This document shows positions 43,480-56,713 of a stretch of 64,000 bases of DNA, piece after piece; position 1 is the first letter of the stretch, and each line of letters starts with the position of its first letter. Where the stretch lies: assembly GCF_009727055.1 (NCBI RefSeq), contig NC_052360.1, forward strand, positions 67,213,273-67,277,272, read 5' to 3'. The notes under the pieces were generated by a model. That model did no database searches. It was not told where the DNA came from and saw only the letters and a list, made by a program, of their open reading frames with translations. The translations under genes were made by a program, and so were the position numbers. This DNA is from Benincasa hispida (lineage: Eukaryota; Streptophyta; Magnoliopsida; Cucurbitales; Cucurbitaceae).

Positions 43480-44882
43480 GGTACCGAGCAACCGAGGGGT
43501 AGAGTTGAGCACTTAGAGCTATGGGATAAATTTGAGGCAAATTGGAATTGATTTGAGCATCTAGGCTTCAAAGGAGTGAAAATGACCAAAATACCCTAGT
43601 TAGAGTGTTGTAATGCTCGTTACATGCTCGTTACATGCCTAAGCTCAACGCTCGCCCGACGCTGTAAGATAGTAGCTGCATTCGCAAGGCAGCATTGCAA
43701 CGCTGTCGTATTTTGTTGCAACACTTTTTTCGGTGTCGATTCTTGGAAAGAACCACAAATCAAAAGAAAGTTTGTAAAGATCACCGAACTACTCCTATTG
43801 CTACAAAAACGTAGCAATGTTGGTAAGTACGGGGTCGAACCACAGAGTGGCCAAGAATTAAATCTCTCATAAGCTAAATTTGACTTTGAAAAGCAGTAGA
43901 AACGAGGTTTTGGTTTCTGAATAATTTGAAAAAATGCAGGTAATTTAAATTGCAAGGGATAAATATAAACAAGAAATGGCTCATCTAGTTCTCAAATCAA
44001 GATAGACATTCGATGTAATTTCATTCATCGTGTTCTGCCAATTAATTATACAATCGAATTATGCATGCATAACTACTCGCTCGATTCGATCTAACTAGCC
44101 TCTATAGTGGCGGACAACTAGCATGAATCTAACCAAGAAAGCATCCTAGTTATTAATTAAGGTTGGGAAAGGCCATACCTTAACTAATCTACATGCTTCT
44201 AAATTCTATTGGGTTCGATAGCGGCCATATAGAACTAAAAACACATGCATTACTATTTAGGATTCAATTATGCCAATTAACTATCAGGAAAGCCATATTC
44301 AATTAACCAATGTTATCTTTGAACCTAGCAATTAACACATTCTAGGAATAGCTATCAAATGGCTAGTTTACTATTACTACTTAGGAGACCTTAGCAAGTC
44401 ATTCTTATGCAAAAATAAATTTGACAAGATATTCATGAAAAATTATGACGAACTAAGAATCAATTAGCATGCATGATTATGCATGAAAAGTCAACCTCAA
44501 AATCATGCGTTCAAAAATTAAAGAAGATTAAAAAAACACACAAAAAATTGCAAACCATCAATTGAAAGCAAAAAACTCAAGAATTTAATATTGAATCTTT
44601 GATCCAAGAAACTAAAAGAAATTTACCTAAAATATTCATAGACAAATCCATGAGAAATGATCCAATCCATGTTTACAATAAAAAAATTACACTAACCTAT
44701 TGATGTTGAAAAGATAAGGGGAATGGAAGAAAACTAGGTCTCTCCTCGGCCTCCATAAAAAATAGCATACCTTTTGACCTAAACCAAAGAGCAATATTTA
44801 TAGAAATCGCCGCAGCGTTACAACCCTATGAATAGCGTTGCAACGCTGCCCTATGAATGGGTTGAAGAAGAGATGCGCACGG
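43480..44882 (-). mobile_element. Gypsy-type (Tat-like) non-coding fragment
   Basis: GTACGGGGTCGAACCACAGAG (about 43827-43847) and the following text with names like TTGGGTTCGATAGCGGCC resemble the long non-coding region of Tat-group gypsy elements. Repeated GCAACGCT at 43690-43710 and 44820-44850 and, on the minus strand, a TATAAATATTGC at about 44790 suggest LTR DNA in minus orientation. It is cut by the LTR at 44883. Confidence 0.4.
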
Positions 44883-45974
44883 TGTTGGGTTTTATGTCTT
44901 AAAATTCGCAATTTATAAAATTAAACATATTCTATTTGCAATAAAGTAGTTATTAAAGTTTATTCAATAAAACTATTATTGAATATATAAATTGAACTTA
45001 TAAAAACCAAATCCAATAAACTAAGAGCCATGGATATTACATGAATACTTGGACTTTATGTGGAGATATAAGAGTGGATCAAGTTCGAGTAGATAGCCAA
45101 CATGGTCTATAGTATATGGATAAGGCTGGGTACCTTATTCTGAGGACACTATTGGATGCAGTCCACTTTGTATTTAGTATAAACGATGTGATCCTGAATC
45201 GTTCATGTGGAGACATACGAGTGGAGGCATCCTATGCAAAGAGTTTATATAAGATCGGACCGAGAAATAAGTCACTTTTACTTTATAACATTGTTTACTA
45301 TTTAAAACTGACTATTTCAAAACGATGACCTAGATAACTTGACCTTAATCCTGAGCTAACTATGAACTCCTCTTTATTCGGGATTATCCTTAGATTTACA
45401 TGGGCAAGGGTTGGTTCAACAGCGTTGGCTCAATAAGCCTCCCATTTCAAGGGTAAGACTGGTTAGATAGCTGGGGACATATGGCACAAGACGGAATTCA
45501 CTTCTACCTACTTTTAGGGATAATAGAGAGGTTGTTCTCTTAAGTATTGACTTCGGGTCTTGAACAAGGGACCTCACCCTCTCATTTCCCTGAGAGGGAC
45601 TCGGTTTAATGATTGGATCACAAACCAATTGTTCATTAGAGAATCAGTGGGACTTAAGGAACAAGATGTAATCTTGGGGGTAAAACAGCTTTTGACCCAG
45701 CCATTATTACGAACAACTTGTGAATGGCTGACTTACTAATTATGGTTAAAACAAGTGGACAGAAATATATCTACAGTGAGGGGAGTGCAACTACTGGGCT
45801 TTAGTGGAGTGACTCGGTAGATAACGAATATTGATTAATTCGGTTTAAAGAGTTTAACCAATTAATCTTGAATTGTTGGAGCCTATGATATGTAGGTCCA
45901 TTAGGTCCCCCTACTAGCTCACAAATGGACTAAACCTTAGAATAGCATGATGAGAGAATTTGAAATGTTGAAAT
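44883..45974 (+). mobile_element. Copia LTR fragment, family 1
   Basis: It starts TGTTGGGTTTTATGTCTT and aligns with 59518 onward (CTTTATGTGGAGA, GATGTGATCCTGAA, CGTTCATGTGGAGACAT, ATAGCTGGGGACATA). It breaks off at GAAATGTTGAAAT, where the family-2 LTR at 45975 begins, so that LTR inserted into it or replaced its end. Confidence 0.7.
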
Positions 45975-47126
45975 TGTTGGGGTTGATGCCCTAAAGTCTT
46001 GTGTTCTGTAGTTTTTAAATAGTTTGTATGAACACTTGTGTTATATAATATATGATATTTTACTTCACATCTTGATTTTGTTTAGTTGTTTGTTTTATTT
46101 GCTTTACCACAAACTAATAAACAAAAAGGCCCTGGTTACCTGTATGTAACTTAAGCATGTATGTGGTGACATACAAGTGGATCATGTCTTAAGTGATAAC
46201 CAAAATGGTCCGTAGTATATGGATATAGGGAAACCTTATCTTGGTAATGCTATGGATACGACCCACTTTGTGGAATGATCACAAGTATTGTGACTTGTCA
46301 CAGATGGTCTGATCCTAATCATTCATATAGGGGACATGCGAAAGGAAGCGTCCTATACAAAGAGTTTGTATAAAGCCTGACCAAGAAGTGTTAACATCTC
46401 GTTATATAACACTGTTCATGACAAAGACTTCACTTCACTAGGTTGACCATAAGTAACATGACCTTAATCTTGAGTGAGTTGGGAACTCTTACCATTAAGG
46501 GCGGTCCTTTGATTTGTATGGGTGCGAGTGGCCAAGTCGCTGGCTCAAACCTACCATTTTGAGGATTCGTCTGATTTGGGAGCTGGGAACTCAGCTACAC
46601 AAGATGGAATTCACTCCTTCCCCAAGTAGGGGCAAGTAGATAGATAGCTCCTTTAAGGACTGATTCCAGGGCTTGAATGATGTGGTGCCACACACCTTCT
46701 CTTGGCCCGAAAGGTGTTCACACATAGTTGGACTATGTTGTATTGTTCATTAGAGAAATCAGTGGTACTTAAGAAGTGAGATGTAACTACTGGGGAAAAA
46801 TGGTAAATTGGCCCAACTTTACTTACAAATATCCATCGTACTCATGATTGGTTATATCCGATGGACATAGAAATATATCTGTGGTAAGAAGAATTTAGCT
46901 GTTGGTCTTTAGTGGAATGTCTGGCAGTTAATGGATGGTGGATCTCGTGGCTAAAGAGTTTAGTCAACTATTTACGTACCGTTGGAGCTTCGAGTCACAG
47001 GTCCGTCCCCTAGGTAGCTTGGATAAAGTCAAGAATCAGTTTTTGGGTTAGTTTGAAATGTTCAAATTGACAAGAGGGAGTTCGATTATATATGATATAA
47101 TTGAACTGGTTAATTATATATGATAG
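45975..47126 (+). mobile_element. Copia LTR fragment, family 2
   Basis: It starts TGTTGGGGTTGATGCCCTAA and aligns with the LTR at 57362 (AAGCATGTATRTGRTGACATACAAGTGGATCATG-type text, GGGCGGTCCTTTGATT, GAGCTGGGAACTCAG). Its end is lost at the junction with 47127. Confidence 0.7.
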
Positions 47127-47654
47127 GCTTATTGAGCAGCGACTTGGGATACTCTTACCCATGCAAATCAAAGGATGAGCCCTCATAGGCAGGAGTTTAT
47201 AACTCACTTCGGATTAAGATCGAGTTACATATGATCATCTTGTGAAATATTAATCTCTTTCATTAAACGGAGTTATAGAAAGAGATTGATTATTTTGCGA
47301 TCCAGTCTTATACAAACTCATTTTATAGGATACCTCCACTCACATGTCTCCACATGAAATATTTGGATTGTATTGTTTGTAACGATTACAAAGTGGGTCA
47401 TATCCATAATGTTACTAGAATAAGACACCAACATTGTTCATCTACTATAGACCATTTATGTTATTTCTTTAACATAATCCAATGTACATTGGCTACATAC
47501 GGTTCAAGTTTCATGCCAATAGCCTTCGATTTTGCTTGATTGGAAATAAGTTATGCAAATTGAAGACATAGTATAAAATAACAAATTATTTTATTAATTA
47601 GCAGTAATATGTTTATTTATTTACAAACCATGAGTCTAAGACATAAAATCCAAT
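47127..47654 (-). mobile_element. Copia LTR fragment, family 1, inverted
   Basis: Read on the minus strand it begins at 47654 (mutated start TATTGGATTTTATGTC) and runs to GTCGCTGCTCAATAAGCCT at 47127. TCACATGTCTCCACATGAA and CTTACCCATGCAAATC are shared, as complements, with 44883-45974. Confidence 0.65.
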
Positions 47655-48760
47655 ACTATTTTCTGTTTTCTCGTTTCTTGTTTTTTAAAAACTACAAAGA
47701 GGAATATGTTTGATAACTATTTTTGTTTCTTATTTCTTAAAAAAAAAAAAGAAACTGAAAGTTGTTTGATAATCAATTGTTGTTTCTTGTATTTTTTCCC
47801 TTACCTTTTCTCTTTATAATTTAAATACATTTTCATTATGATAAGTAATATATATATATATATATTGCATTAAAAATTATAAAATATTTACATTATCAAA
47901 TACTCATAAGTCCCGATGCAAAATTAAAAATAATAATACAAGTGTTTCTATCATTCATATGTTGCTAAAATTTGATTTGCAATATTATCTCTCACTCAAG
48001 TCATTTGTATTAAATGATATCAATTCAAATCCAACTCAATTATATTAGTATGTTAATGTCGTGGTTGTAAAATATTCAAGTGAACCTAAATGAATATCTT
48101 AGTACACAAAATTTATATATGTAAAATTTTAACTGGTTTCAAACGTACTAAAAATAAAAAATTTAAATTTAAAACAATATATAAACTTTCATATTGCAAA
48201 TATAAAATTAAAAATTAAAAAAAATTAATATACATACTGAAAATATGAAATTTAGAAACAAAAAAAAAACATATAAATTTAAATACTAGAAAATTAAAAC
48301 TCAAAATTAAATTAAAATATAAATATAAAACATTAATAAAAAATGATAAAAATAAAAGATAGAAAGAAATATAGAAAAGAAAAATCTTTAAAAAATAGAA
48401 AGAAAGAAATATAAAAGAAAGGAAGAAATATATATATAAAAAATATAAAATAAAATTGTCTTACCTAGAAATTGATCCCAAGATTGAGAGGCACAAAAAT
48501 GCAAGGGGACTTTTATCTACCAACTAACCAAGCCTTGTTTATAGAAATATTTAATCTAAAAAAAAAAAAATAGGGAGAAACCAAATTTGGCCCCATTTTC
48601 AGAAATGTTGCTCAAATTTTAGAAGTAAAAAATGGGAAAGGTTATTGAACAAGTAAGTTTAAAAATGAGAAATAGAAACCAGAAACGAGAATGCTATCAA
48701 AAGGGTCCTAAACATCCTTAGAAAAACAAAATATTTCCTTAGGGGCAAACATTTTGGATA
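47655..48760. mobile_element. AT-rich DNA between inverted GTTTCTTG ends
   Basis: TTTTCTCGTTTCTTG (about 47668) is mirrored by AGAAACCAGAAACGAGAA (about 48674), with other GTTTCTT/AAGAAAC copies near 47728-47790. The layout suggests a ~1-kb MITE-like element, but the ends and target duplication were not fixed. A (TA)n run lies near 47850-47866. Confidence 0.35.
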
Positions 48761-48789
48761 GGTATGTAACAGAGCCCTTCTGATAGAGG

Positions 48790-48960
48790 CAAACATTTAT
48801 CACCAAGAAAATCTGTGACTCAATCCATTGCCCGTTCTGCAAAAAAAGCTTTGGAAATTATTGTCACGTTGTTTGAAATTGTAAACGATCTAAAAAGATT
48901 CTAAAGAAGTTGGCTCCTTGTGCTATCGTATATGAACATAAACTATACTATTTTGCTGGA
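48790..48960 (+). pseudogene. Probable zf-RVT remnant of a non-LTR retrotransposon
   Basis: One frame reads CDSIHCPFCKKSFGNYCHVV, then a TGA stop, then NCKRSKKILKKLAP. The spacing of C-x2-C, H and C, followed by a K/I-rich LAP, resembles the zinc-binding tail (zf-RVT) found after LINE-type reverse transcriptases. The fragment is too short to be sure. Confidence 0.4.
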
Positions 48961-49009
48961 TTTCTAATTCCATAAGTCAGGTGGAGTTAGGGATACAAGG
49001 AAAATAGAA

Positions 49010-49075
49010 CAAACCGAAAAAACCACTTATCAGGTCGATAGGCAAACCGAAAAAACCACTTATCAGGTCGATAGG
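49010..49075 (+). repeat. Perfect 33-bp tandem duplication
   Basis: CAAACCGAAAAAACCACTTA... is present twice without a mismatch at 49010-49042 and 49043-49075. Confidence 0.95.
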
Positions 49076-49329
49076 TGGCATCAGGTTGAAAATATTAAAA
49101 GCTAAAAATTATCTGTCGATTTTAGGTTAGGCAGAAAAACTGGATTGGAAATCGAACCGACCTATAATAATATAGATACAATAAAGTTTAAGTTTCCTTA
49201 GTCAAGTTGGTAATTAGGCGCTCATGGAAACAATAGATTGTGAGTTTGATTTTAGGTAGGTGCGTACACATCCATTTTATTTTAGATTATAAGTATAATA
49301 GGCATTGACATGTGTCTGTCCCAACAAGT

Positions 49330-51680
49330 TCCGCGCGCGCCCATAACATTTGGCGAACCACGAGTCGACTCGACCAAACCCACCGACCCAGTTTCTCAAT
49401 ATAACCGGTTCAGTTTCAATTCACATCAATTCTTCTCCGATTGAGTGGTCGATCCAGTTTTCTATAAAAATCGAGTCAAACAAAACCATTTATACCCCTA
49501 GTTGGAGTTTGATGACATGCAAAAATGCATGTCATCTTAGGCCTTTTACTTAGAATTATGAAGGTTGTTAGGCAGAATATACGTCGATCATGATAAGAAT
49601 TCACGAGAATATGAGTTTGCGTCAATCAACGTGTCGAATCTCAGCTAACCCTTTATTTTGCGTTAATTATGTGGTCAATGTTTTATCTTTGCAGCTAATG
49701 CATGAAATGAACGCAAACGTGAAAACCGAACCACCGCATAGACGACCGTATGCGGAGAAGCCCTCCATCGCAAGGCAAACACATTAGATTAATGCATGGG
49801 TGTTGCGATGATCGGCCACATGCGTCCATCACATAGGAATTGCGCTCGTCAGGCGATTGTGGTCATCATGTAGAGTTGCGCTATTAAACGAATGCAACCA
49901 TTGAAATATTGCGGCTACACGACAACGCAAATTAATCGATCAACGCAAGGTAGGTGGAATAACGCATCAACGCATCTACCTCGAGAAAATTCAAAAGATG
50001 ATGCTGACATTTCACCTACCACGCCGTTAGTGGCAGAGGTTCAGAAAGGACGAACGCGCCGAACATCAGACTCAGAGCAGTCCAATTAATGTTTTCGGTG
50101 ATCCAAGCTCTATAAATAGAAGCCGATGAGCTGAAATTCAAGGGATCCAAGGTTTTCGCCTAAGGTTCGCGTAGGATCCAAGGTTTTTGCCTGAGGTTCG
50201 CCTAAGGTGGATCTTTACGATCCAGACAAACGTGTGAGAAGATGGCTGAGAGTTCTTCACCTCCTTCATCCATTTCGAGTGACGACCGGAGCTAGATCTC
50301 AAGAGAGTCAGTTCCTCCGCCAATCCATGGAACCACCGGCAACCTTGACACACATCCGTTGGAAGCAAAGAGCAAGTCTTTGTTTCTAGCCGGTCATTTC
50401 CTCTTCCTTTATTTTCTTATATTGTACTGTATGACATTTTGGAATGAAGAAATTAATACAATTTGTTTTCAATGCATTTCTCTGTTCCTTTGACTCCGTC
50501 TCCATCTTCTTGCTTAGCATCATTACTTTCATTGCAATACTTAGTGGGATTGCGTGGGTATTGCATACTTAGTCATGTGGATTAGGGATATGAAGCATGT
50601 AACAAACCACTGAGAGGTGTGCGTTACGTGAGTGTGTGAGAAAACCTTATTTTCTTAGTGTGGAGCTGCAGCAACGTCTGTCTATAGGTTAACGCATTGC
50701 TTGTCTATGAGTAAAGTCAGCAACAATCAATTGCTCGGGAGAGTAAGTGGTTGGACACATTAAGCAAGGTTTGCATTGTTCACTAGGGATAGTAACAATC
50801 TTGCGTCAACCAAGTTCATGCGGTTACCTTGTCTTATGTATGCGGCCATCACCCCTTTAGAGCTGCTCGAGAGAGAGTCTAAAGAAAGAACCTAATGACT
50901 CAAGAGAGCTAGGTTAGAAACGATGCTCGGGAGGTTTAGATTAGGTTTGCATAAGCAAGAATGGAGACTTAGGAATAAGCTCTGTTTGTTATTACACAAC
51001 GTATGCACCTTGCGAAGAGGAAAATGGCTATATCCAGGAAGTAGGATATGGTGGCGGTATGCGGTCATCTCGAAATTTATGCATACACACCACATACGTC
51101 CTAGATTTAGGCTTTTATTGTGTGTAGCATGATCGCATGGCTTGCGTTGACTAAGGTTGCCCTTGCGGTCACTCTTAAGTATTGCAATGAAATCATCTCT
51201 GCGTTTTATCTATTTTCCCACACATTTATTCCATGTCAAGATTTGTCGCATCTCTACCTTTCATGCATATTCTTATTGCGTTGTCTGTTAGTAGGAGTAG
51301 GAGTAGGATTAACTTAATAACATCCCCTCCATTCTTTTATTCAACTGTTGCATGCACATCACCGCAACATATAGCTACAAGTCCCTGTGTTCGACTTCGG
51401 ATTACCTGAGAAACTTGCGTTCATGTTATACTTGGCGTGAACGCAAGAAAACTTGTGGCAGGATGCATGGTCATCGCATACATTTGTTAACGCAATTTTC
51501 ATTCCACCGCATGACCATCGACGCATGACTATCAATGCATATCTTAGGAACATGCATCGCATACCGCGTCCAAGGGAAGTTGGTTCTCGAGTAAAATTGA
51601 CTTCCAATTTCCCGTCATCAAAGTTGAGGATTTTTGTGCTGATGCTGCATTTTAGATACAAGTAATTTGGTGTGTTTAGC
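49330..51680 (+). mobile_element. Gypsy-type (Tat-like) LTR region
   Basis: A GC-balanced stretch rich in AACGCA/TGCGTT. It has a TATA box, TCTATAAATAGAAG, at about 50108-50121 and an AATGAAGAAATTAATACAA poly(A)-type stretch near 50442. Near 51380 is CAAGTCCCTGTGTTCGACTT, typical of Tat/Ogre LTR ends. No polyprotein is present. Open frames in this stretch are short and unrelated to known domains. Confidence 0.45.
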
Positions 51681-52052
51681 ATTGCTAAAGCAAAACCACA
51701 TGTTAATCCTATCTATGACAAGTTTTTCTAGAATACAACAATCCAATCGAAACATTACATGTAGCTCAACTCACGATTCACTTAAAAGTAGAATTCAAAT
51801 ATTCACAACAAATAACACTTATCTTTTGGCCAAATACTTTTAAAAAACCTGTTGGTGAAAATTCAAGTTTCTAAAAGAAAAAAAAAGAAAAAAAAAACCT
51901 TTGGTTGAGAATCCTACATTGCTTATTTTTAAAAAAAGAGTCTCCTTCTTATACTCCCACCTTGGGCTACGGGTTTGGAAACCAAGAGGTGCCCATTTTA
52001 AAGGAAGTGAGGAGATAGACAAATGTGGGTATGGTAGACATCCCACACGCAT
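51681..52052. other. Spacer with a TCCTACATTGCTTATTT-type repeat
   Basis: AATCCTACATTGCTTATTT and CTTATACTCCCACCTTGGG suggest a common plant dispersed repeat. Nothing coding was found. Confidence 0.35.
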
Positions 52053-52939
52053 GTGTCACAGTCTACCCGGGCGGGCGTAGTGAGGCGCGTGTGTGTGATT
52101 ATTTTTTATTGAAAAAATTATTATTATTTTAAAATTGTTCTTTTTATTATTTTAAAGTAAATAAAATAAAAGTCTTAGTATTCTGCCTGCTTCGACGATC
52201 CTGTCTTTCGTCCACGTTTTACGCACACATTCGATAGCTCTGCGCGCCTCTCTCCCCATCAGTTTCATCTAGCAATGAGCCTTTGAGGCCTATAAAAGGC
52301 ATGAGCACTTTATCAGTCTTCATATCTCATTTTCACATCTTCACAAATTTTCTCACTCGACCTCTTCTTCCTTTCCATTTTCCATTCCCGTTTTCAGAGC
52401 ATCTTAGTCTTGAAGGGTGTCATTTTTTTGGTCGGATCTAATGCAACTCCGATCGAGATAGTTTTGTAAATTATGGGTTGTTTTATCTTGGGGACGACAT
52501 GATACTTTTTTAGAAATGCTTGCACACTTGCGCAGAGCCACGAAACATCTTAAAAAGCGAGATCTGCGACTCACCCTATAACAAGTTCTTGTTTTGCAGG
52601 TTCGTTTTTTCTAACAATTGTCGTTCGTGACTGTTCGCTGCTGTCAAATCTTGACCATCGAAGGGTAACCGGTTCCACAACTTGAAGACGTTTCATCCGT
52701 CAATTCTATCATGGTTTTTGCAAATCGAAATGACATTATGATCTCCAACCTCAACCGTTTGTTCCGGTTGAATGAGCGATATTTAAATGGTAGAAGCAGA
52801 AAATGTTGTTTTTCTTTACAGGCAAGATGGTTGCCAACGTTTGTACCATGGAGAAGCCGACCATCCCGAAAGAAGATTTGACTGAACAATAAATAAAAGA
52901 AGCTGTTGATTGGGAAGAAAACGTTTTTTGTATGTAAAA

Positions 52940-53330
52940 ATTTCATACTAAATGGTTTGACCGATGATTTATATGATTACTACAACACAATGAAGACAAC
53001 AAAGGAAGTTTAGGATGTCCTGTAGAAGAAGTATGATACCGAGGAGGCCGAGTCGAGAAAGTATATCGTCCCGTTACCTTAAGTTCTAAATGATGGATGA
53101 CAAATCTGTGGAAGCTCAGATCCATGAGCTACAGAAGATAGTTCATAAAATAATAATTTAAGGTATGCCCCTTGAACGGCCAGCTCCAAGTTGCCATTAT
53201 TATTGATAAGTTGCCTATTTTGTGGAAGGATTTCAAAAACACCTTAAGGCATAAGGCCAAGGATTTTTCTTTGGAGAGTCTTATAACCCAGCTGACCACT
53301 ATATGAGTTTAATAGAAACTCAAGTCGTCA
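52940..53330 (+). pseudogene. Copia gag remnant in three frames
   Basis: Successive pieces lie in different frames: NGLTDDLYDYYNTMKTTKEV near 52950-53010, then DDKSVEAQIHELQKIVHK near 53096-53150, then GMPLNGQLQVAIIIDKLP near 53162-53216 and LWKDFKNTLRHKAKDFSLES to about 53280. The text matches the copia gag (UBN2-type) domain. Confidence 0.7.
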
Positions 53331-53349
53331 TACTAGGATCCATTGACCT

Positions 53350-53940
53350 TTAAACAGACAGTGGAAGATGTAAATAGAAACCAATGGATAAAAGCCATGG
53401 ACCTAGAAATGGAGTCAATGTACTTCAATTCTGTCTGGGAGCTTGTAGATAAACTAGATGGGGTAAAACCTATAGGTTGTAAACGAATCTATAAGAGAAA
53501 GTGAGATCAAATTGATAAGATGCAAACCTACAAAGCCAGACTTGTGGCGAAAGGTTTTACCCAAAGAGAGGGGGTAAATTATGAAGAAACATTCTTTCCT
53601 GTTGCCATGATTAAATCTATTAGAATATTTTTATCCATCGCTACTTTTTATGATTATGAAATATGGAAAATGGATGTCAAGATAGCCTTTTTCAATGGTC
53701 ATCTTGATGAAAGTATTTATATATCTCAACCAAAATGGTTCATTGAACATGGTCAAGAGCAAAAAGTTTGTAGGCTTAAAAGATCCATTTATGTATTAAA
53801 ACAAGCATCTCAATCCTATTTTAGACACGGAATACGTTTGTCTAAGGAATATTGTCCCAAGACACCTCAAGAAGTTGAGGAAATGAAAATAATTCCTTAT
53901 GTATCAGCAGTTGGAAGCTTGATGTACGCTATGTTGTGTA
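53350..53940 (+). pseudogene. Copia reverse transcriptase with the active site deleted
   Basis: The frame opens NRNQWIKAMDLEMESM and has one TGA before [20 protein letters not shown] at 53520. It continues with MDVKIAFFNGHLDESIYISQ and LKQASQSYF, then jumps to HGIRLSKEYCPKTP and SAVGSLMYAMLCT. The segment that should hold YVDD is missing, so it cannot be active. Confidence 0.85.
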
Positions 53941-53941
53941 C

Positions 53942-56713
53942 AACAGAATCATTAAGCATTCTAATTACTCAATTTTAACATCAAAATAAGCATGTTCAAT
54001 GGATATTAAGAGAGTTTCAATACATACCTTTCAAGATCCTCTTTAAACACAAATTTGAGATGCAATCTTCTCCAATTAAAGTCGTAGACCACTAAGAGAT
54101 CTTCTCTACTATTCTCAGTCTTTAATTTGAGTGGTTGAACTCACAATTGGGTTGAATTTGTGAAGGTTTTGGTGTGGGTTTGAAGAGAGGGAAAAACAGT
54201 TTCTGTAGAAACTAGTTTTCAGCAGCCTCTCTGTCTTTCAATCTCAAAATTGAAGAGTTTTATCATTCCCTTTCATGCAGGCACTCAAGAGACTAGCTTA
54301 TGCCACTTCAAATGCATGGAATTAATGGGCAATTTGTGTGAATTGGAAGAATCCACTTCCTACTAAGAGAACTTTGGATGTTTCTACTAACAACTTAATT
54401 TTCAATTTTAATTTCTAATTTTAATTAATTCCAAAATTAACTAAAATCTAATTTAATTAATTCTAAATTAATTAAATTAAAAAATTTCAAAATCTAATTT
54501 TTCAAATTGAAAATTAATTTGATTTTAATTAATTGAACATATTTAATTAATTAAATAATAATTTAATATCAAATATTAAATTAAATCACACAATCTAATT
54601 TAAACATGAATCCTATTCATTAATTAATATTTAAATCAATATTTAAATATTATAAACTCTCCAATTTTGTTTAATTTCGAAAAAATTAAATGTTAATTAA
54701 TTATATCGAATATAATTATATAAACCCTAATTTAAATTTGAACTATTCAAATTCAAACCCTAAATTCAATTTGAACATTTCAAATTGAAATTTAATTTGA
54801 ACACTTCAAATTGATATCATTCCAAATTCACTCAATTTACTAATTCAAGGCGTTCATGTTTTACGAGCTAGTAGAGAAGCCTTATAGACCTATAGATCAT
54901 GAACTCCAACGATTTGAGATTAATTGACTAAAACTGTTTAGACCAAATTAATCAATATTCGTTAACTATCGGATCACACCACTATAGCTCCATAGTTGGA
55001 CTCTCCTCACTGTAGATATATTTGTGTCTACTTGGTTTAACCATAATCAGTAAGTCGACCCTTCACAGGTTGTTCGTAATTATGGCTGGGTCAAATGTTG
55101 TTTTACCCCCGAAATTACGTCTTGCTCCTTAACTTTCACTGATCCTCTAATGAACAATTGGTTTGTGATCCAATAACTAAACTAGATCATTCTCGGGCCA
55201 ATAAGAGGGTGGAGCCCCTTGTTCAAGACTTGGATCCAGCACTTAAAGAGAACAACCTTCCTCCTTTCCCTAAATCGGGTAGGCATGAATTCCATCTTGC
55301 ACCCTATGTCCCCAACTATCTACCAGGTCTTACACCAGAAATGGGAGGCTTATTGAGCTGATGTTGTTGAACCAACCCTCACCCATGCAAATCTAAGGAT
55401 AATCTTGAATAAACAGGAATTCGTAGTTAGCTCAGGATTAAGGTCAAGTTACCTAGGTCATCTAAGTGAAATAGTCAGTCTTATATAGTAAATAACGTTA
55501 TAAAGTAAGAGCAACTTATTTCTTGGTCCGATTTTACACAAACTCATTGCATAAGACGACCCCACTCCTCATGTCAATACATGAACGAATCAGGATCACT
55601 TCGTTTGTAGCACCTTACAATAGATTGTAACAACTACAGAGTAGAACACATCCGATAGTGTTACCAATAAGGTACCTAACTTTATTCATATACTATAGAT
55701 AATTTTGGCTATTTACTCGAATTTGATCCATCTTTATGTCTCCACATAAAGTTCAAGTATTCATATAATAGCCATGGATCTTAGTTTATTGGATTTAGTC
55801 TTTACAAGTGTAATTTACAAATTCAATAACAACTTTTTTTTGAAGAAATGTTAAATAACATCTTTATTGATAATAGAAAATGTTTAACTTTATAAACTGT
55901 GAGTTTTAGGACATACAACCCAACAAACTTCTACTTGGACTAAAACTCCAGTGGATAAATATATACTATGTTGAGTTCAATGAGAGAATTGAATAAATAC
56001 AATAAACTAGGGCATCAGATACCTATTATTTCTCCCACTTGCCCTAGTACAAAGTATCTCGTAGTCTTAGTCCCGCTAGGTGACCCTCGAACACTTTATT
56101 CAAGAGGACCTTTGTAAAAGAATCAGCCAAGTTGTCTTGTGAGGCTATCTAAGTGACAATCACATTTCCTTTGTGTGCAATCTCTCTGATGAGATGGTAC
56201 TTTTTCTCGATGTGTTTTCCATGTTTATGACTTCTAGGTTCCTTTGAGTTTGCAACTACTCCACTGTTATTACAGTATAGAGTAATCGGCAGGTGCATAT
56301 TTGGAACTACTTCAAAATCATTCAGGAACTTTTTGAGCCATACTGCTTCTTTTGCTGCTTCACTTGCAGCTACATACTCAGCTTCCATTGTGGAGTCAGC
56401 AATACAACTTTGCTTGATACTTCTCCACACTACTGCTCCTCCATTTAGAATGAATACTGTCCTCAAAGTTGATTTTCATATACTATGGATCAATTTAGCT
56501 ATTTACTTGAACTTAATCCATCTTTATGTCACCACATAAAGTTCAAATATTCATATAATAGCCATGGATCTTAGTTTATTGGATTTAGTCTTTACAAGTG
56601 CAATTTACAAATTCAATAACAACTTTTTTGAAGAAATGTTGAATCGCATCTTTATTGATAGTAGAAAATATTTAACTTTACAAACTACGAGTTTTATGAC
56701 ATACAACCCAACA
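53942..56713 (-). mobile_element. Inverted copia element, largely deleted, nested in the copia at 52-57 kb
   Basis: On the minus strand: the first ~240 bp of an LTR (56713-56475), an RNase H piece (56466-56149), a purine-rich GGGCAAGTGGGAGAA tract (about 56046-56032), and a long LTR (55925 to about 53942) starting TGTTGGGTTGTATGTCC. The two LTR starts are over 90% alike by eye. The host frame is cut at MLCT and resumes as SNPG, which shows nesting. About 15 residues of the host and any target duplication are lost, so a deletion came with or after insertion. Confidence 0.75.
56149..56466 (-). pseudogene. Copia RNase H remnant, minus strand
   Basis: An uninterrupted 105-codon frame with [40 protein letters not shown] and [20 protein letters not shown]. 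It is the RNase H tail of copia polyproteins. It is truncated at its N-terminal side, where LTR DNA begins at 56475. Confidence 0.85.
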
